A model generated the notes under the pieces. The model had not been told where the DNA came from, did not search any database, and was given only the letters and a program-made list of their open reading frames with translations. From Pedobacter cryotolerans (GTDB lineage: Bacteria > Bacteroidota > Bacteroidia > Sphingobacteriales > Sphingobacteriaceae): a stretch of 64,000 nucleotides of DNA. Location: positions 248,001 to 312,000 of the forward strand of contig NZ_SWBO01000004.1 of NCBI RefSeq assembly GCF_005116475.1. Direction: 5' to 3'. Position numbers and translations under genes: made by a program. Positions 36,229-44,803 of the stretch are shown in pieces. Position 1 is the first letter of the stretch. The number at the start of each line of letters is the position of its first letter.

Positions 36229-36878
36229 TTATAATAAATAATTTTTGCAAAAATGTAATTTTAAATTGAGAATTAATGTAGTAGTTTAAAATTATTCGGT
36301 TTTGTAGTATAAAGTTTTACGAAAAAGAAATAATTAATTAACAACATTTGAAAAGCAAAAACAGTTTTTCATAGACAATTGAGGTCCTGCTGTTCGTTTC
36401 AATCTTTTTGTGCTTCGACTACGCTCAGCAGGACAAAAAGGATTTTCACTGCCATCAGGTTTAGGTGGCTAGGGTAGTGATTCTATTATGGGTTGCAGGC
36501 TCGCAAAAAAAAAAGATGTTATCCTATATTTTATACAAGGAATTTGTGAAGGTCTTCGACAAGCTCAGACTGACAGCTAAAATAAAACTTTGCGCTCTTG
36601 TGTCTTGGCGGTTTAATATACTTCGGCGTCATATCGAACGTAGCGCAGCGAGAGCTTGTTCCGAATTTCGGAAAGATATGTTTTTGTTTATATAAGCTAA
36701 TTTTTGTGAAATTAAATTCTGTACTACGAAATAGCAGTTTTCTCCTCGTGAAAAACTCGTTCGAAATGACTAGGTCTAATTGAAGCTTTGGTGTACTTAG
36801 GTTTCTTTGGTGGTTAAAGAGCAAAAAGGAGATTGCTTTATTACGTTTGCAATGACGATAATGTGTTACAATGACAGA
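36229..36878. repeat. 650-bp gene-free repeat zone
   Basis: Contains copy 3 of the variable-centre family (GTCCTGCTGTTCGTTTCAAT at 36384 to about 36460, centre TGCTTCGACTACGCTCAGCA), a GTCTTCGACAAGCTCAGACT module near 36552, and an ATCGAACGTAGCGCAGCGAG ... TTCCGAATTTCGGAA element near 36632-36671. Short open frames here are built from repeat sequence and look non-coding. Confidence 0.6.
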
Positions 36879-37073
36879 TTATTGTTCTGTTGATTTTTTA
36901 TTTTTCTTCAGCATCAAAACTATTACTGCGATAAAAGTAATCAGGTATAGAAAACCCAAAGCTGTTTTTCTAAATGTAAAACTTTCAAAATCAAATTCAC
37001 GAAACAATGCTAATCCTATCGGAAATGCTAGAAATGCAAAAACTAAGTTGAAACCTATTTTATTTTTCATCAT
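36879..37073 (-). CDS. small two-TM membrane protein
   Basis: 64 residues. Two hydrophobic helices (about 6-24 and 38-56), joined by an acidic loop (FREFDFESFTFRK), end in a lysine-rich cytoplasmic tail. The hydrophobic pattern and the FDFE...K.AL.FLY layout resemble short uncharacterised membrane proteins of Bacteroidota, which is why I keep it despite the surrounding repeats. It starts 46 bp downstream of the PhnA-like stop on the same strand and may be cotranscribed. Confidence 0.55.
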   Translation of the reverse strand: MMKNKIGFNLVFAFLAFPIGLALFREFDFESFTFRKTALGFLYLITFIAVIVLMLKKNKKSTEQ

Positions 37074-37119
37074 TTTAAAGCTTGATAAATAATATTATTG
37101 TTGTAGTATTATCCTTAAA

Positions 37120-37698
37120 TTAACCTTTTCTTAAATATTTTGTTAAAATCACAATTGTTTGTCCTTCTACTTTACCTTCTATTTGCTCGGTATTGTCGTG
37201 CACTAAACGAATATTTTTTACAACCGTACCTAATTTTGCGCTAATGGTACTTCCTTTAACATCTAAAGTTTTAATTAGCACAACAGTATCTCCTTCTAAT
37301 AAACGAGCACCATTGCTATCTTGGTGAAATTCTACTGTGCCATCTTGCTCATGGTCGCCAGTTTTTTTAGCCCATTCTAAGGTTTCATCAGTTAAATATA
37401 AAATATCTAAACTATCTGCAGCCCAACCTTCATTTCTTAATCTACTTAACATTCTCCATGCTACCACTTGCACGGGTGCAAACTCGCTCCACATGGTTTC
37501 TGTTAGTACTTTCCAATGTTCTGGATTAATTTGTTCAGTTTTTTCAATTTGATCTAAACAAGTTTTACAAACCAAAATGCTGTTATCTGCATTGGCGTTA
37601 TCTGTTGGTGGTACTTCATAAACCGTTAAATTACTGTCTGCAGTGCATAATTCGCATTTATTTCCTGAACGTGTTTGTAATTGTTTTTCTAGAGACAT
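37120..37698 (-). CDS. PhnA-like zinc-ribbon protein
   Basis: 192 residues. An N-terminal zinc ribbon has CELC (C15, C18) and CKTC, then a helical middle with WRMLSRLRNEGWA, and a C-terminal SH3-like PhnA domain (GDTVVLIKTLDVKGSTISAKLGTVVKNIRL). The family was named from the E. coli phosphonate region, but involvement in phosphonate use is not supported; the true role is unknown. The domain order is complete. Confidence 0.85.
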   Translation of the reverse strand: MSLEKQLQTRSGNKCELCTADSNLTVYEVPPTDNANADNSILVCKTCLDQIEKTEQINPEHWKVLTETMWSEFAPVQVVAWRMLSRLRNEGWAADSLDILYLTDETLEWAKKTGDHEQDGTVEFHQDSNGARLLEGDTVVLIKTLDVKGSTISAKLGTVVKNIRLVHDNTEQIEGKVEGQTIVILTKYLRKG

Positions 37699-37983
37699 TT
37701 GATGTTAGATTTTCCGCGAAATTACTGAATTAATTTGGATTGGGGTTTTAATAGTAGCAATAACATTAATGATTCACGTCATATCAACAAAGCGCACTAG
37801 TCCCGACTTCTTCGGGAGCGATGAGATATCTATTTCAAAAAAGCACTGACTGACCGCTGGCTTGTGCTTAAGAAAAAGAGAGATTTAGCTTCGCTGAGCC
37901 CTTCGGGGTTCTCAATCGCGAAGAGCTCATTTCGAAATGACGGTAAATGAAAGGAGTACAAATAGGGCTGTAATAGTTAAAAC

Positions 37984-38895
37984 CTATTTTAATGGTAAAT
38001 GAACCTCTGCTAACATACACCTTGCACTGCCACCACCATTTTGCTCTATCATATAAATAGGCGCATAAATCAGCTTTGCGTATTTAGATAAAGTAGCAAT
38101 CTGTGTTTCATTCAAAATTTTATAAGCTTGCTCAGACATCACCAATAAACTATCGCCTTTATCATTTTTAACTTGCAGCATATTGCCAGCGAAATGGTTC
38201 ATTTGATCGAGACTAATTTTTATAATTTCTTTTCCAGAAAGGCTTAATGCTTTTTGTACAAAATCACGTTCGTATAAATTAGGTATGGAATCAAGACAGA
38301 TTACTGCAAATTTATCGCCAATACACATCATCACATTGGTATGGTAAATTGGGTAATTTTTTGAATCAACAGCATTAAATATTACCGATTTATATCCAGC
38401 CAGCTGACAAAAATTATTAAATGCTTCTACTTCGGTACGTACACTTAAACAGGCGTAAGCAATTTTATTTGCTCGATCTAAAACCATGCTGCCCGTACCT
38501 TCTAAGAAAATATTTCCATCTTCGTAAAAGCTTAAATCATTGATATGGGTTATTTCGAAATTACTTTCAAGCGTTTTTAATATTTCATTTCTTCTTTCTA
38601 ACCTACGGTTTTCAGAAAACATAGGATATAAAAATACCGAACCATCCTCATGAAAGGAAACCCAGTTATTCGGGAAAATAGAATCTGGCGTGGCTGGATT
38701 TAAAGTATCGTCAATTACCGTAACATCAATACCATTTGAGCGTAACATTGCAACAAAGCCATCAAATTCTTGCAAAGCTTGTTGTTGTACTTCGCTTTGC
38801 TCGCTCGCTTGTTGAAATTTATTGTTGCCCGCTGTTTGTTCGTTAAACTTAAAATCAACAGGGCGTATCATTAGGATATGGTTGGTTGTTTGCAT
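37984..38895 (-). CDS. ctlX: CtlX-type citrulline/guanidino-group hydrolase
   Basis: 303 residues of the amidinotransferase/ADI superfamily fold. Catalytic nucleophile C293 in GGGSARCMLAEVHLP; upstream guanidine-binding segments FPNNWVSFHEDGSV and FLEGTGSMVLDR; the active-site histidine probably lies in YPIYHTNVMM. By family (CtlX of Francisella) it uses citrulline; related enzymes use other ureido or guanidino compounds. It begins one base after the ParE-like stop and lies downstream of arginine deiminase, which makes citrulline, so a pathway arginine to citrulline to ornithine is a fair inference. Confidence 0.82.
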   Translation of the reverse strand: MQTTNHILMIRPVDFKFNEQTAGNNKFQQASEQSEVQQQALQEFDGFVAMLRSNGIDVTVIDDTLNPATPDSIFPNNWVSFHEDGSVFLYPMFSENRRLERRNEILKTLESNFEITHINDLSFYEDGNIFLEGTGSMVLDRANKIAYACLSVRTEVEAFNNFCQLAGYKSVIFNAVDSKNYPIYHTNVMMCIGDKFAVICLDSIPNLYERDFVQKALSLSGKEIIKISLDQMNHFAGNMLQVKNDKGDSLLVMSEQAYKILNETQIATLSKYAKLIYAPIYMIEQNGGGSARCMLAEVHLPLK

Positions 38896-38896
38896 T

Positions 38897-39199
38897 TTAC
38901 TTTTCTTTAAGCCTGATTTTGTAATCCATTTGTTCGTGCAAAATTCTTACAATTTCAACTTTGTTAAATTTCGTTTCCTGATAAAATATGATATGTTTAC
39001 CAACATTCAGTCCGAAAATGTTTGAGTTTATAGTTGAGTATAATCTACCGAGATCAGGTTTTTCTGCTATCTGATCAAAAGCATAAATTAAAAGTTCATA
39101 ATATTTGTCAGCTTGCTTTTCAGACCAATTTTGATAGGTATAGTACCAAATTTCTGTTAAGTCCTCAACAGCTTTATTGGATAATACATAACTACCCAT
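38897..39199 (-). CDS. ParE/RelE-family toxin
   Basis: 100 residues from ATG 39199 (a GTG three codons upstream is an alternative). The fold signature runs SNKAVEDLTEIWYYT, KPDLGRLYST, GKHIIFYQE and VEIVRILHEQMDY, matching ParE-type toxins. ParE proteins usually poison DNA gyrase, RelE relatives cleave mRNA; this sequence lacks clear RelE catalytic residues. Its start overlaps the antitoxin stop by 8 bp, so translation is coupled. Confidence 0.85.
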   Translation of the reverse strand: MGSYVLSNKAVEDLTEIWYYTYQNWSEKQADKYYELLIYAFDQIAEKPDLGRLYSTINSNIFGLNVGKHIIFYQETKFNKVEIVRILHEQMDYKIRLKEK

Positions 39200-39440
39200 T
39201 TTTAGCACGAGCTTTTAGGGCAGCTAGATGTGATTTTGGATCGAAATGATGTGCAATACCGCTATCTAAACCTTCTTTAATCGCTTTTTTTAATGCTAGT
39301 GCTTTATCTTCCTCTTCTTCTAAAAGTCTTAATCCAGCACGGATCATCTCGCTTGCATTTTTAAACCTGCCTTTTGCAATACTATTTTCAACAAATTCTT
39401 CAAAGTAATTGCCTAATGATACAGAAGTGTTATTTCCCAT
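39192..39440 (-). CDS. ParD-family antitoxin
   Basis: 82 residues from ATG 39440, which begins MGNNTSVSLGNYFEEFVENS, the standard ParD start; a longer frame upstream adds nothing recognisable. It has a ribbon-helix-helix N-terminus (ASEMIRAGLRLLEEEE) and a flexible C-terminal neutraliser (HHFDPKSHLAALKARAKNG). It binds the operator and the toxin. The pair sits between arginine deiminase and ctlX. Confidence 0.87.
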   Translation of the reverse strand: MGNNTSVSLGNYFEEFVENSIAKGRFKNASEMIRAGLRLLEEEEDKALALKKAIKEGLDSGIAHHFDPKSHLAALKARAKNG

Positions 39441-39498
39441 AGCTCCAAAATTTATAGCTAAAGTTACCAATTATTGGTAATAGTAGCAAGATAAAATT

Positions 39499-40941
39499 CT
39501 AAATATTATCCCTCAATATTGGTAAACTCATACAATGAAAACCACCTCTTGCTCTAGATAATTCTGCCGAAGGCATTAAAATTAAAGTATCTGTAATGGT
39601 TTCTGCATCAACTTTACCACTTTCTAAATCGTTAATTAAATCTTTAACATCAACCACATTAAAACCTTCTGCTTTAAAAGCTTCAACTGTTTTATCATTT
39701 CTGTCGTAGCCCAAAACCACACCTTCTTTAATGGCTAAAAGGTTACACGAATCAGTCCATTGCTCTCTCGAATCGTAAGGAAATTGATTGTTACCGCTGT
39801 AGATAATTTTTGTTGGTTCGGTGCTTTTTAAATCGTTCTGACTAATGTCATTCAGCAAAGCCTCAACATGTTCAAAGTATTTTGGCTGCCCAGGCTTGTC
39901 TTTATGAAATTGAATGGCGGTTGTTGCTTCTAGTTTTTCTGGTTCTTTTAAAAAGTTAATTGGTTCATCAGCATTAAACTTTGGCGAATGGGCAATAGAA
40001 TTTAAAATTACCCAAGTATTTCGCTTAACCTGTGTAAAAACAGTGTCTAAGTGCATGTAATCTCGCTTTGCTGGAATTTTAACAACGGTTACTTTCTCTA
40101 CCACATTTTGCTCAAATAACAATTTAATAGCCTCATTTGCGCCATGTTCTGATGTACGCTCGCTGCAACCAATTAATACATGATTCGGACTAACCATCAT
40201 TACATCACCGCCTTCTAATGTGGTACTAAATGCAGGTTCATCTCCTGGACGTAAAAAGTGCATGGTAACATCAGGTATTTCTAAAATGTTATTGTTGTAA
40301 CTTTCAAAAATAGGATGATTAAAGAAAATATAACGCATCAACAATGTTTCGCGAACACGAGCTTTTTTTGCTGGTTTATTTAATAAAATATGGTTATTGA
40401 TGGTTGTTCCTACATCTCTAGTAAAAATTAAATTCGGGATAGGCGCAAAAATCATGGTGTCGTCTGGTAAAGTTCCAGATATTAAAATCTCTGCTAAATC
40501 TTTAGGATTGGTATTGGTTAATTCTATTTGTACTTTATAGGTGCATCCTTCAATAGCAGCAACAGCGGCAACCAATTTTTTTCTGATGGATTCATTTTCC
40601 AACATCTCGCTCAATAGGTTTTGAACTTCGATAACATTTTTAGAATTATGAAAATCTGGATGGTTGGGTTTAAAGAAGTTACGATCAGCTTCCTCAGAAT
40701 CAATTTCAGCTAATTTGCCTTTAATTTTTTCTGGATCTAAAAAGTACATTAACAATTTAAGGTAGTAATCGTATTCGCCTTTGCGGATGGTATCTAAGTG
40801 AACAATATCTTCAAAAAGCCAATCTTGCGCCTTAGAAGGTACCACTTTACCTAAACCACTATCTGGACTGTGGATGAGTAATTTTCTTAATCTGCCAATT
40901 TCTGTATTTACGTTAACTTCGAAATTTTCTTTTCCGCTCAT
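39499..40941 (-). CDS. arcA: arginine deiminase
   Basis: 480 residues. Family landmarks in order: NTEIGRLRKLLIHSPD, PIPNLIFTRDVG, MRYIFFNHP, LEGGDVMMVSPNHVLIGCSERTS, MHLDTVFT and the catalytic cysteine C470 in GGFHCMSLPI. The acidic and histidine residues of the ADI triad are present. It converts arginine to citrulline plus ammonia. It is longer than typical ArcA (about 405), as often in Bacteroidota. No carbamate kinase or ornithine transcarbamylase is nearby; the downstream CtlX may process citrulline instead. Confidence 0.88.
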   Translation of the reverse strand: MSGKENFEVNVNTEIGRLRKLLIHSPDSGLGKVVPSKAQDWLFEDIVHLDTIRKGEYDYYLKLLMYFLDPEKIKGKLAEIDSEEADRNFFKPNHPDFHNSKNVIEVQNLLSEMLENESIRKKLVAAVAAIEGCTYKVQIELTNTNPKDLAEILISGTLPDDTMIFAPIPNLIFTRDVGTTINNHILLNKPAKKARVRETLLMRYIFFNHPIFESYNNNILEIPDVTMHFLRPGDEPAFSTTLEGGDVMMVSPNHVLIGCSERTSEHGANEAIKLLFEQNVVEKVTVVKIPAKRDYMHLDTVFTQVKRNTWVILNSIAHSPKFNADEPINFLKEPEKLEATTAIQFHKDKPGQPKYFEHVEALLNDISQNDLKSTEPTKIIYSGNNQFPYDSREQWTDSCNLLAIKEGVVLGYDRNDKTVEAFKAEGFNVVDVKDLINDLESGKVDAETITDTLILMPSAELSRARGGFHCMSLPILRDNI

Positions 40942-41194
40942 ATATTTGGGGTGTCTCTTTACAAAGCTATTAGAATTTTTGAAAGTCCGAAAGTATGAAA
41001 GTTGGAAAGACGGAAATTTAGGAAGAATGGTTCATTGGTTAATTAGTTAGGTTGCGTTAGGGATAGGAGCGGCATACTTTTAGCCCGAGCGCAGCGAAGG
41101 AAAGCTAAAAGATATAGCGGATAGCCCGCCCGAACGCCCAAATTATTATTTTGAAAGCATCAATATGTTTCTTTCAGCTTTAGTCTTTAATCGC

Positions 41195-41202
41195 TATTTT
41201 TG
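41195..41202 (+). promoter_or_regulatory. TATTTTTG element, four bases from the argS start codon
   Basis: TATTTTTG, then CAAC, then ATG 41207. It lies inside the longer frame that could start at 41165, which argues for the later start and for a leaderless mRNA. Confidence 0.5.
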
Positions 41203-41206
41203 CAAC

Positions 41207-42979
41207 ATGAATTTTATAATTACCGCTACACTTAAGGCTGTTAAACAGATTTACAACGAAGAGATTGCTGAAAGTTTAATCAATATACAAGAAACACGTA
41301 AAGAATTTGAAGGTCAGGTAACGATTGTTGTTTTTCCGATTACCAAAATTTCAAAAAAATCTCCGGAGGAAACGGCTACCGCAATTGGCGAATATTTAGT
41401 TAAAAACGTAGCAGAGGTTACTGCCTTTAATGTGGTAAAAGGCTTCTTGAACTTAAGCATAGCTGATAGTTATTGGTTAAATCTTTTTAATAATGAGCTA
41501 TTGAGCGATGATTTTGGCAAGATCAAAGCAAATGGTAAAAAAGTGATGGTAGAATATTCATCGCCAAATACCAATAAACCATTGCATTTAGGTCATGTGC
41601 GAAATAATTTATTGGGTTATGCGGTGGCTGAGTTGCTAAAAGCTGACGGTTACGAAGTTTTTAAAGTGAATTTGGTAAACGATAGAGGAATTCACATTTG
41701 TAAATCGATGTTAGCCTGGCAAAAATGGGGTAATGAAGAAACTCCAGAAAGCTCTGGTTTAAAAGGCGATCATTTAGTGGGTAAATACTACGTAATTTTC
41801 GATAAAGAATACAAAAAAGAAATAGAGGCTTTGGTTGCACAAGGGCAAACTGAAGACGAAGCCAAAAAGAATGCACCACTAATTAAAGAAGCCCAGCAAA
41901 TGTTGTTAGCTTGGGAAGCCGGAGATGAAGAGGTAATCAATCTTTGGAAAAAGATGAATCGTTGGGTTTATGATGGTTTTGCAGTAACCTATAAAAATTT
42001 AGGGGTAGATTTTGATCAATATTACTACGAAAGCTATACTTATTTATTGGGTAAAGATACGGTTGAGGAAGGATTGGAAAAGGGAGTTTTCTTTAAAAAA
42101 GAAGATGGCTCTGTTTGGATAGATTTAACTGCCGATGGCTTAGACCAAAAACTGGTTTTACGTGCCGATGGAACCTCGGTTTACATTACCCAAGATTTAG
42201 GGACTGCCCAAATGAAATATGATGATTTTGATATGGATCAATCTATTTATGTGGTTGGTAATGAGCAAGATTATCACTTTAAGGTATTGTTTTTAATTTT
42301 AGAAAAATTAGGCAAAAGTTGGGCAAAAGGTTTACATCACTTAAGTTATGGAATGGTAGATTTACCTAGCGGTAAAATGAAAAGTAGGGAAGGAACCGTT
42401 GTTGACGCTGATGACTTGATCGCTGAAATGATTAATACTGCAAAAGAAAAAACTGAAGCATTAGGTAAAATCAACGATTTTTCGGACGAAGAAAAAGAAG
42501 AATTGTATTATAACATTGGTTTAGGTGCATTAAAATATTTCTTATTAAAAGTTGAGCCTAAAAAACGTTTGTTATTTGATCCAGCTGAATCGATAGATTT
42601 TCAAGGTAATACAGGGCCATTTATTCAATATACGCACGCTAGAATTAAATCTTTGCTTGCAAAAGCTAATTTCAAATCGAATGTCATCCTGAGCGTAGTC
42701 GAAGGATTAGAACCTACAGAGTTGGAAATGATTATGTTGTTGGCAAAATATCCTGAAGAATTAACTAATGCGGCAAAAGCCTATAGTCCTGCGTTTTTAG
42801 CAAATTATTTATATGAAGTGGCTAAGTTGTTTAACAAGTTTTACCACGAAGTACCACCAATTGTAAAAGAAGAAAACAAAACTTTAAAGCAACATCGTTT
42901 AAACATTTGTAAAGTTACTGCTGATGTTTTAAAAGCAGGAACAGCAATTTTAGGGATTAATGTGCCAGAGCGGATGTAA
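41207..42979 (+). CDS. argS: arginyl-tRNA synthetase with an in-frame repeat insertion
   Basis: 590 residues from ATG 41207. Class I landmarks: N-terminal tRNA-binding Add1 domain, HLGH in NKPLHLGHVRNNLLG (HIGH motif), a GMVDLPSGKMKSREG segment in place of the KMSKS loop (SGKMKSR), and the anticodon-binding helical domain at the C-terminus, ending NVPERM. It charges tRNA-Arg. At codons for NVILSVVEG (about residues 492-500) the DNA is a copy of the 25-bp REP module found at 24.8-25.7 kb, kept in frame between two conserved segments. The protein is otherwise intact. Confidence 0.95.
   Translation: MNFIITATLKAVKQIYNEEIAESLINIQETRKEFEGQVTIVVFPITKISKKSPEETATAIGEYLVKNVAEVTAFNVVKGFLNLSIADSYWLNLFNNELLSDDFGKIKANGKKVMVEYSSPNTNKPLHLGHVRNNLLGYAVAELLKADGYEVFKVNLVNDRGIHICKSMLAWQKWGNEETPESSGLKGDHLVGKYYVIFDKEYKKEIEALVAQGQTEDEAKKNAPLIKEAQQMLLAWEAGDEEVINLWKKMNRWVYDGFAVTYKNLGVDFDQYYYESYTYLLGKDTVEEGLEKGVFFKKEDGSVWIDLTADGLDQKLVLRADGTSVYITQDLGTAQMKYDDFDMDQSIYVVGNEQDYHFKVLFLILEKLGKSWAKGLHHLSYGMVDLPSGKMKSREGTVVDADDLIAEMINTAKEKTEALGKINDFSDEEKEELYYNIGLGALKYFLLKVEPKKRLLFDPAESIDFQGNTGPFIQYTHARIKSLLAKANFKSNVILSVVEGLEPTELEMIMLLAKYPEELTNAAKAYSPAFLANYLYEVAKLFNKFYHEVPPIVKEENKTLKQHRLNICKVTADVLKAGTAILGINVPERM
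42682..42706 (+). repeat. REP module inside argS
   Basis: Same 25 bases as the TGTCATCCTGAGC... module of the intergenic block at 24841. It encodes VILSVVEG in frame, at the junction between the catalytic and anticodon-binding domains. Confidence 0.85.
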
Positions 42980-43150
42980 AAAGGGTATCATTCGTTCAAT
43001 AGTTCATTTGACATCAATCTTAATAAGGTTTGTCATTCTTATTGCAATGAAAAATATCTTGAGAAGATGACTAAAACATCATCTACACTTAAGAAGATTA
43101 CAAGAAATTATCATCTAATTAAAATAAACTTTAAACTTATTACGCTACTC

Positions 43151-43804
43151 ATGCAAAAATTAATTATTTGTTTTCTAATGATCATCTATGGATCAGTATC
43201 ATTTGCTCAAAAAAACTTAATCTTTAGCGATGATTTTGAGGATTATGAAAATGATTGGCAAGAAATCAAAAATAAAGAGTTTGTTGTTAAACAAAATCAA
43301 GGAAAGTTATTCTTTAGTAAAGCCAATAACAATAGAATTGTAAATGGTTGCTTATGGTATAAAAAAACAATACCTAACTTTAATACTGGACAAAATTTTA
43401 CGATAGAATTTGAAGCTAAAGGTTTAAGTTCTGAATTTAAAGACTATTTATTTGACATTCAATGGGGCAGGTTGCAAGAATTTGATGGGGTAAGGAAAAC
43501 TGCAATTTACCAGTTAGATTTTAATACCAATAGAGTGAGGTTGTCAAGACTAAACAAACCAAAAAATTGGGAGTATTTTAGATGGTCCAATGAATTAATA
43601 GATAAATCATTCTCTGAATTTAGTCTTGAATACAACATATTAAATAAATACGAGATTATACAACAAGATGGCACATTAATGGTTAAAATAAATGGAAAAC
43701 AAGTCGGTAAATGGATTGTTGAACCATTAGACGGTAGTGAAATCGGCTTTCAAAATTGTTTAAAAGGCGAATGGGAATTAGAAAACATCATTATCAAACA
43801 ATAA
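43151..43804 (+). CDS. secreted LamG/DUF1080-like jelly-roll protein
   Basis: 217 residues from ATG 43151, which starts a signal peptide (MQKLIICFLMIIYGSVSFAQ); the upstream extension lacks sense. The mature part begins LIFSDDFEDYENDWQEIKN and continues as a beta-sandwich (IEFEAKG, FDIQWGRL, LMVKINGKQVGKW, GSEIGFQNCLKGEWELENIIIKQ). The layout resembles the family-16/LamG-like domain that binds or hydrolyses sugars, but no catalytic pair is evident. Function unknown. Confidence 0.65.
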   Translation: MQKLIICFLMIIYGSVSFAQKNLIFSDDFEDYENDWQEIKNKEFVVKQNQGKLFFSKANNNRIVNGCLWYKKTIPNFNTGQNFTIEFEAKGLSSEFKDYLFDIQWGRLQEFDGVRKTAIYQLDFNTNRVRLSRLNKPKNWEYFRWSNELIDKSFSEFSLEYNILNKYEIIQQDGTLMVKINGKQVGKWIVEPLDGSEIGFQNCLKGEWELENIIIKQ

Positions 43805-43883
43805 AATTGCTATAAATCTTTGTTTCAAAGATCATAATAAGCAGCTTTGTCTCAAATCTCATATCTAAATTCTCACATCTCCA

Positions 43884-44654
43884 TTGACAACCTACATCCA
43901 AGAACTTATTCTACTTTGCCTTGCCGCATTTTCTGCAGGTTTTATTGATGCCATTGTAGGTGGCGGTGGTTTATTGCAAACACCTGCAACGCTGTTAATT
44001 TTGCCACATTATCCAGTAGCAAGTATTTTCGGAACAGTTAAAATACCTTCTTTGCTAGGTACAAGCGTAGCGGCATATAAATACTCGAAACAAGTAAAAT
44101 TTAATTTTAAAGTTTTAGGATCCTGTGTTTTTACCGCTTTCTGCGCATCGCTTTTAGGAGCTTATTCGGTAAGCTTAATTAACAATGATGTAATAAAACC
44201 AATAATTTTAGTAGTGTTAATTGGAGTTGCGATTTATACCTATTTTAATAAGCAATTTGGTATCCATCAGCATAAAGAACACTCCATTAAAAAACAAGTT
44301 TTGTTAGCAGGTTTTTTTGGGTTAATAATCGGTTTTTACGATGGATTAATTGGTCCAGGAACAGGTTCTTTTTTAATCTTAGTTTTTATCGCTGTGCTTG
44401 GTTTCGATTTTGTTGGTGCAAGTGCACATGCTAAAATTGTAAACATTGCTACCAATTTGGCAGCGCTGATTTACTTTAGTTCAACAGGGCATGTGTTGTA
44501 CCAATATGCTTTACCAATGGCAGCTTTTAATATCCTCGGTTCATTTTTTGGTGCTAGGTTAGCTTTGCTCAAAGGCAATAAATTTATCCGTATTTTCTTT
44601 TTAATCGTGGTATTTGGTACGATATTAAGATTTGCTTGGGATGTGTTAAAATAA
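43884..44654 (+). CDS. TSUP (TauE/SafE) family membrane transporter
   Basis: 256 residues, TTG start. About eight hydrophobic helices in two repeated halves, each with a family motif: GFIDAIVGGGGLLQTPATLL in the first and GFYDGLIGPGTGSFLIL in the second. TSUP proteins export or import sulfite, sulfoacetate or related organosulfur anions; the substrate cannot be told. The start lies just after a TCTCATATCTAAATTCTCAC low-complexity repeat. Confidence 0.88.
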   Translation: MTTYIQELILLCLAAFSAGFIDAIVGGGGLLQTPATLLILPHYPVASIFGTVKIPSLLGTSVAAYKYSKQVKFNFKVLGSCVFTAFCASLLGAYSVSLINNDVIKPIILVVLIGVAIYTYFNKQFGIHQHKEHSIKKQVLLAGFFGLIIGFYDGLIGPGTGSFLILVFIAVLGFDFVGASAHAKIVNIATNLAALIYFSSTGHVLYQYALPMAAFNILGSFFGARLALLKGNKFIRIFFLIVVFGTILRFAWDVLK

Positions 44655-44803
44655 AGAAGTTGATAGTAAATAGTTGATAGTCAATAGCCAAAATTGCTAC
44701 TGTTTAGAAAAATTTTTAAGATGTTTTAAGCACTTTATATTTTGACTTCAAATCAATAAACTCATAGTCCATCAAATATAATCCATCAACTATCAACTAT
44801 AAT
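44655..44803. repeat. GTTGATAGT-type low-complexity inverted repeat
   Basis: TTGATAGTAAATAGTTGATA after the transporter gene and CATCAACTATCAACTATAAT before the next stop can pair. Located between convergent genes; likely a shared terminator-like structure. Confidence 0.5.

Noticed and set aside
36531..36824. 97-codon minus-strand open frame
   Set aside because: Covers dispersed repeats; composition unlike neighbouring proteins.
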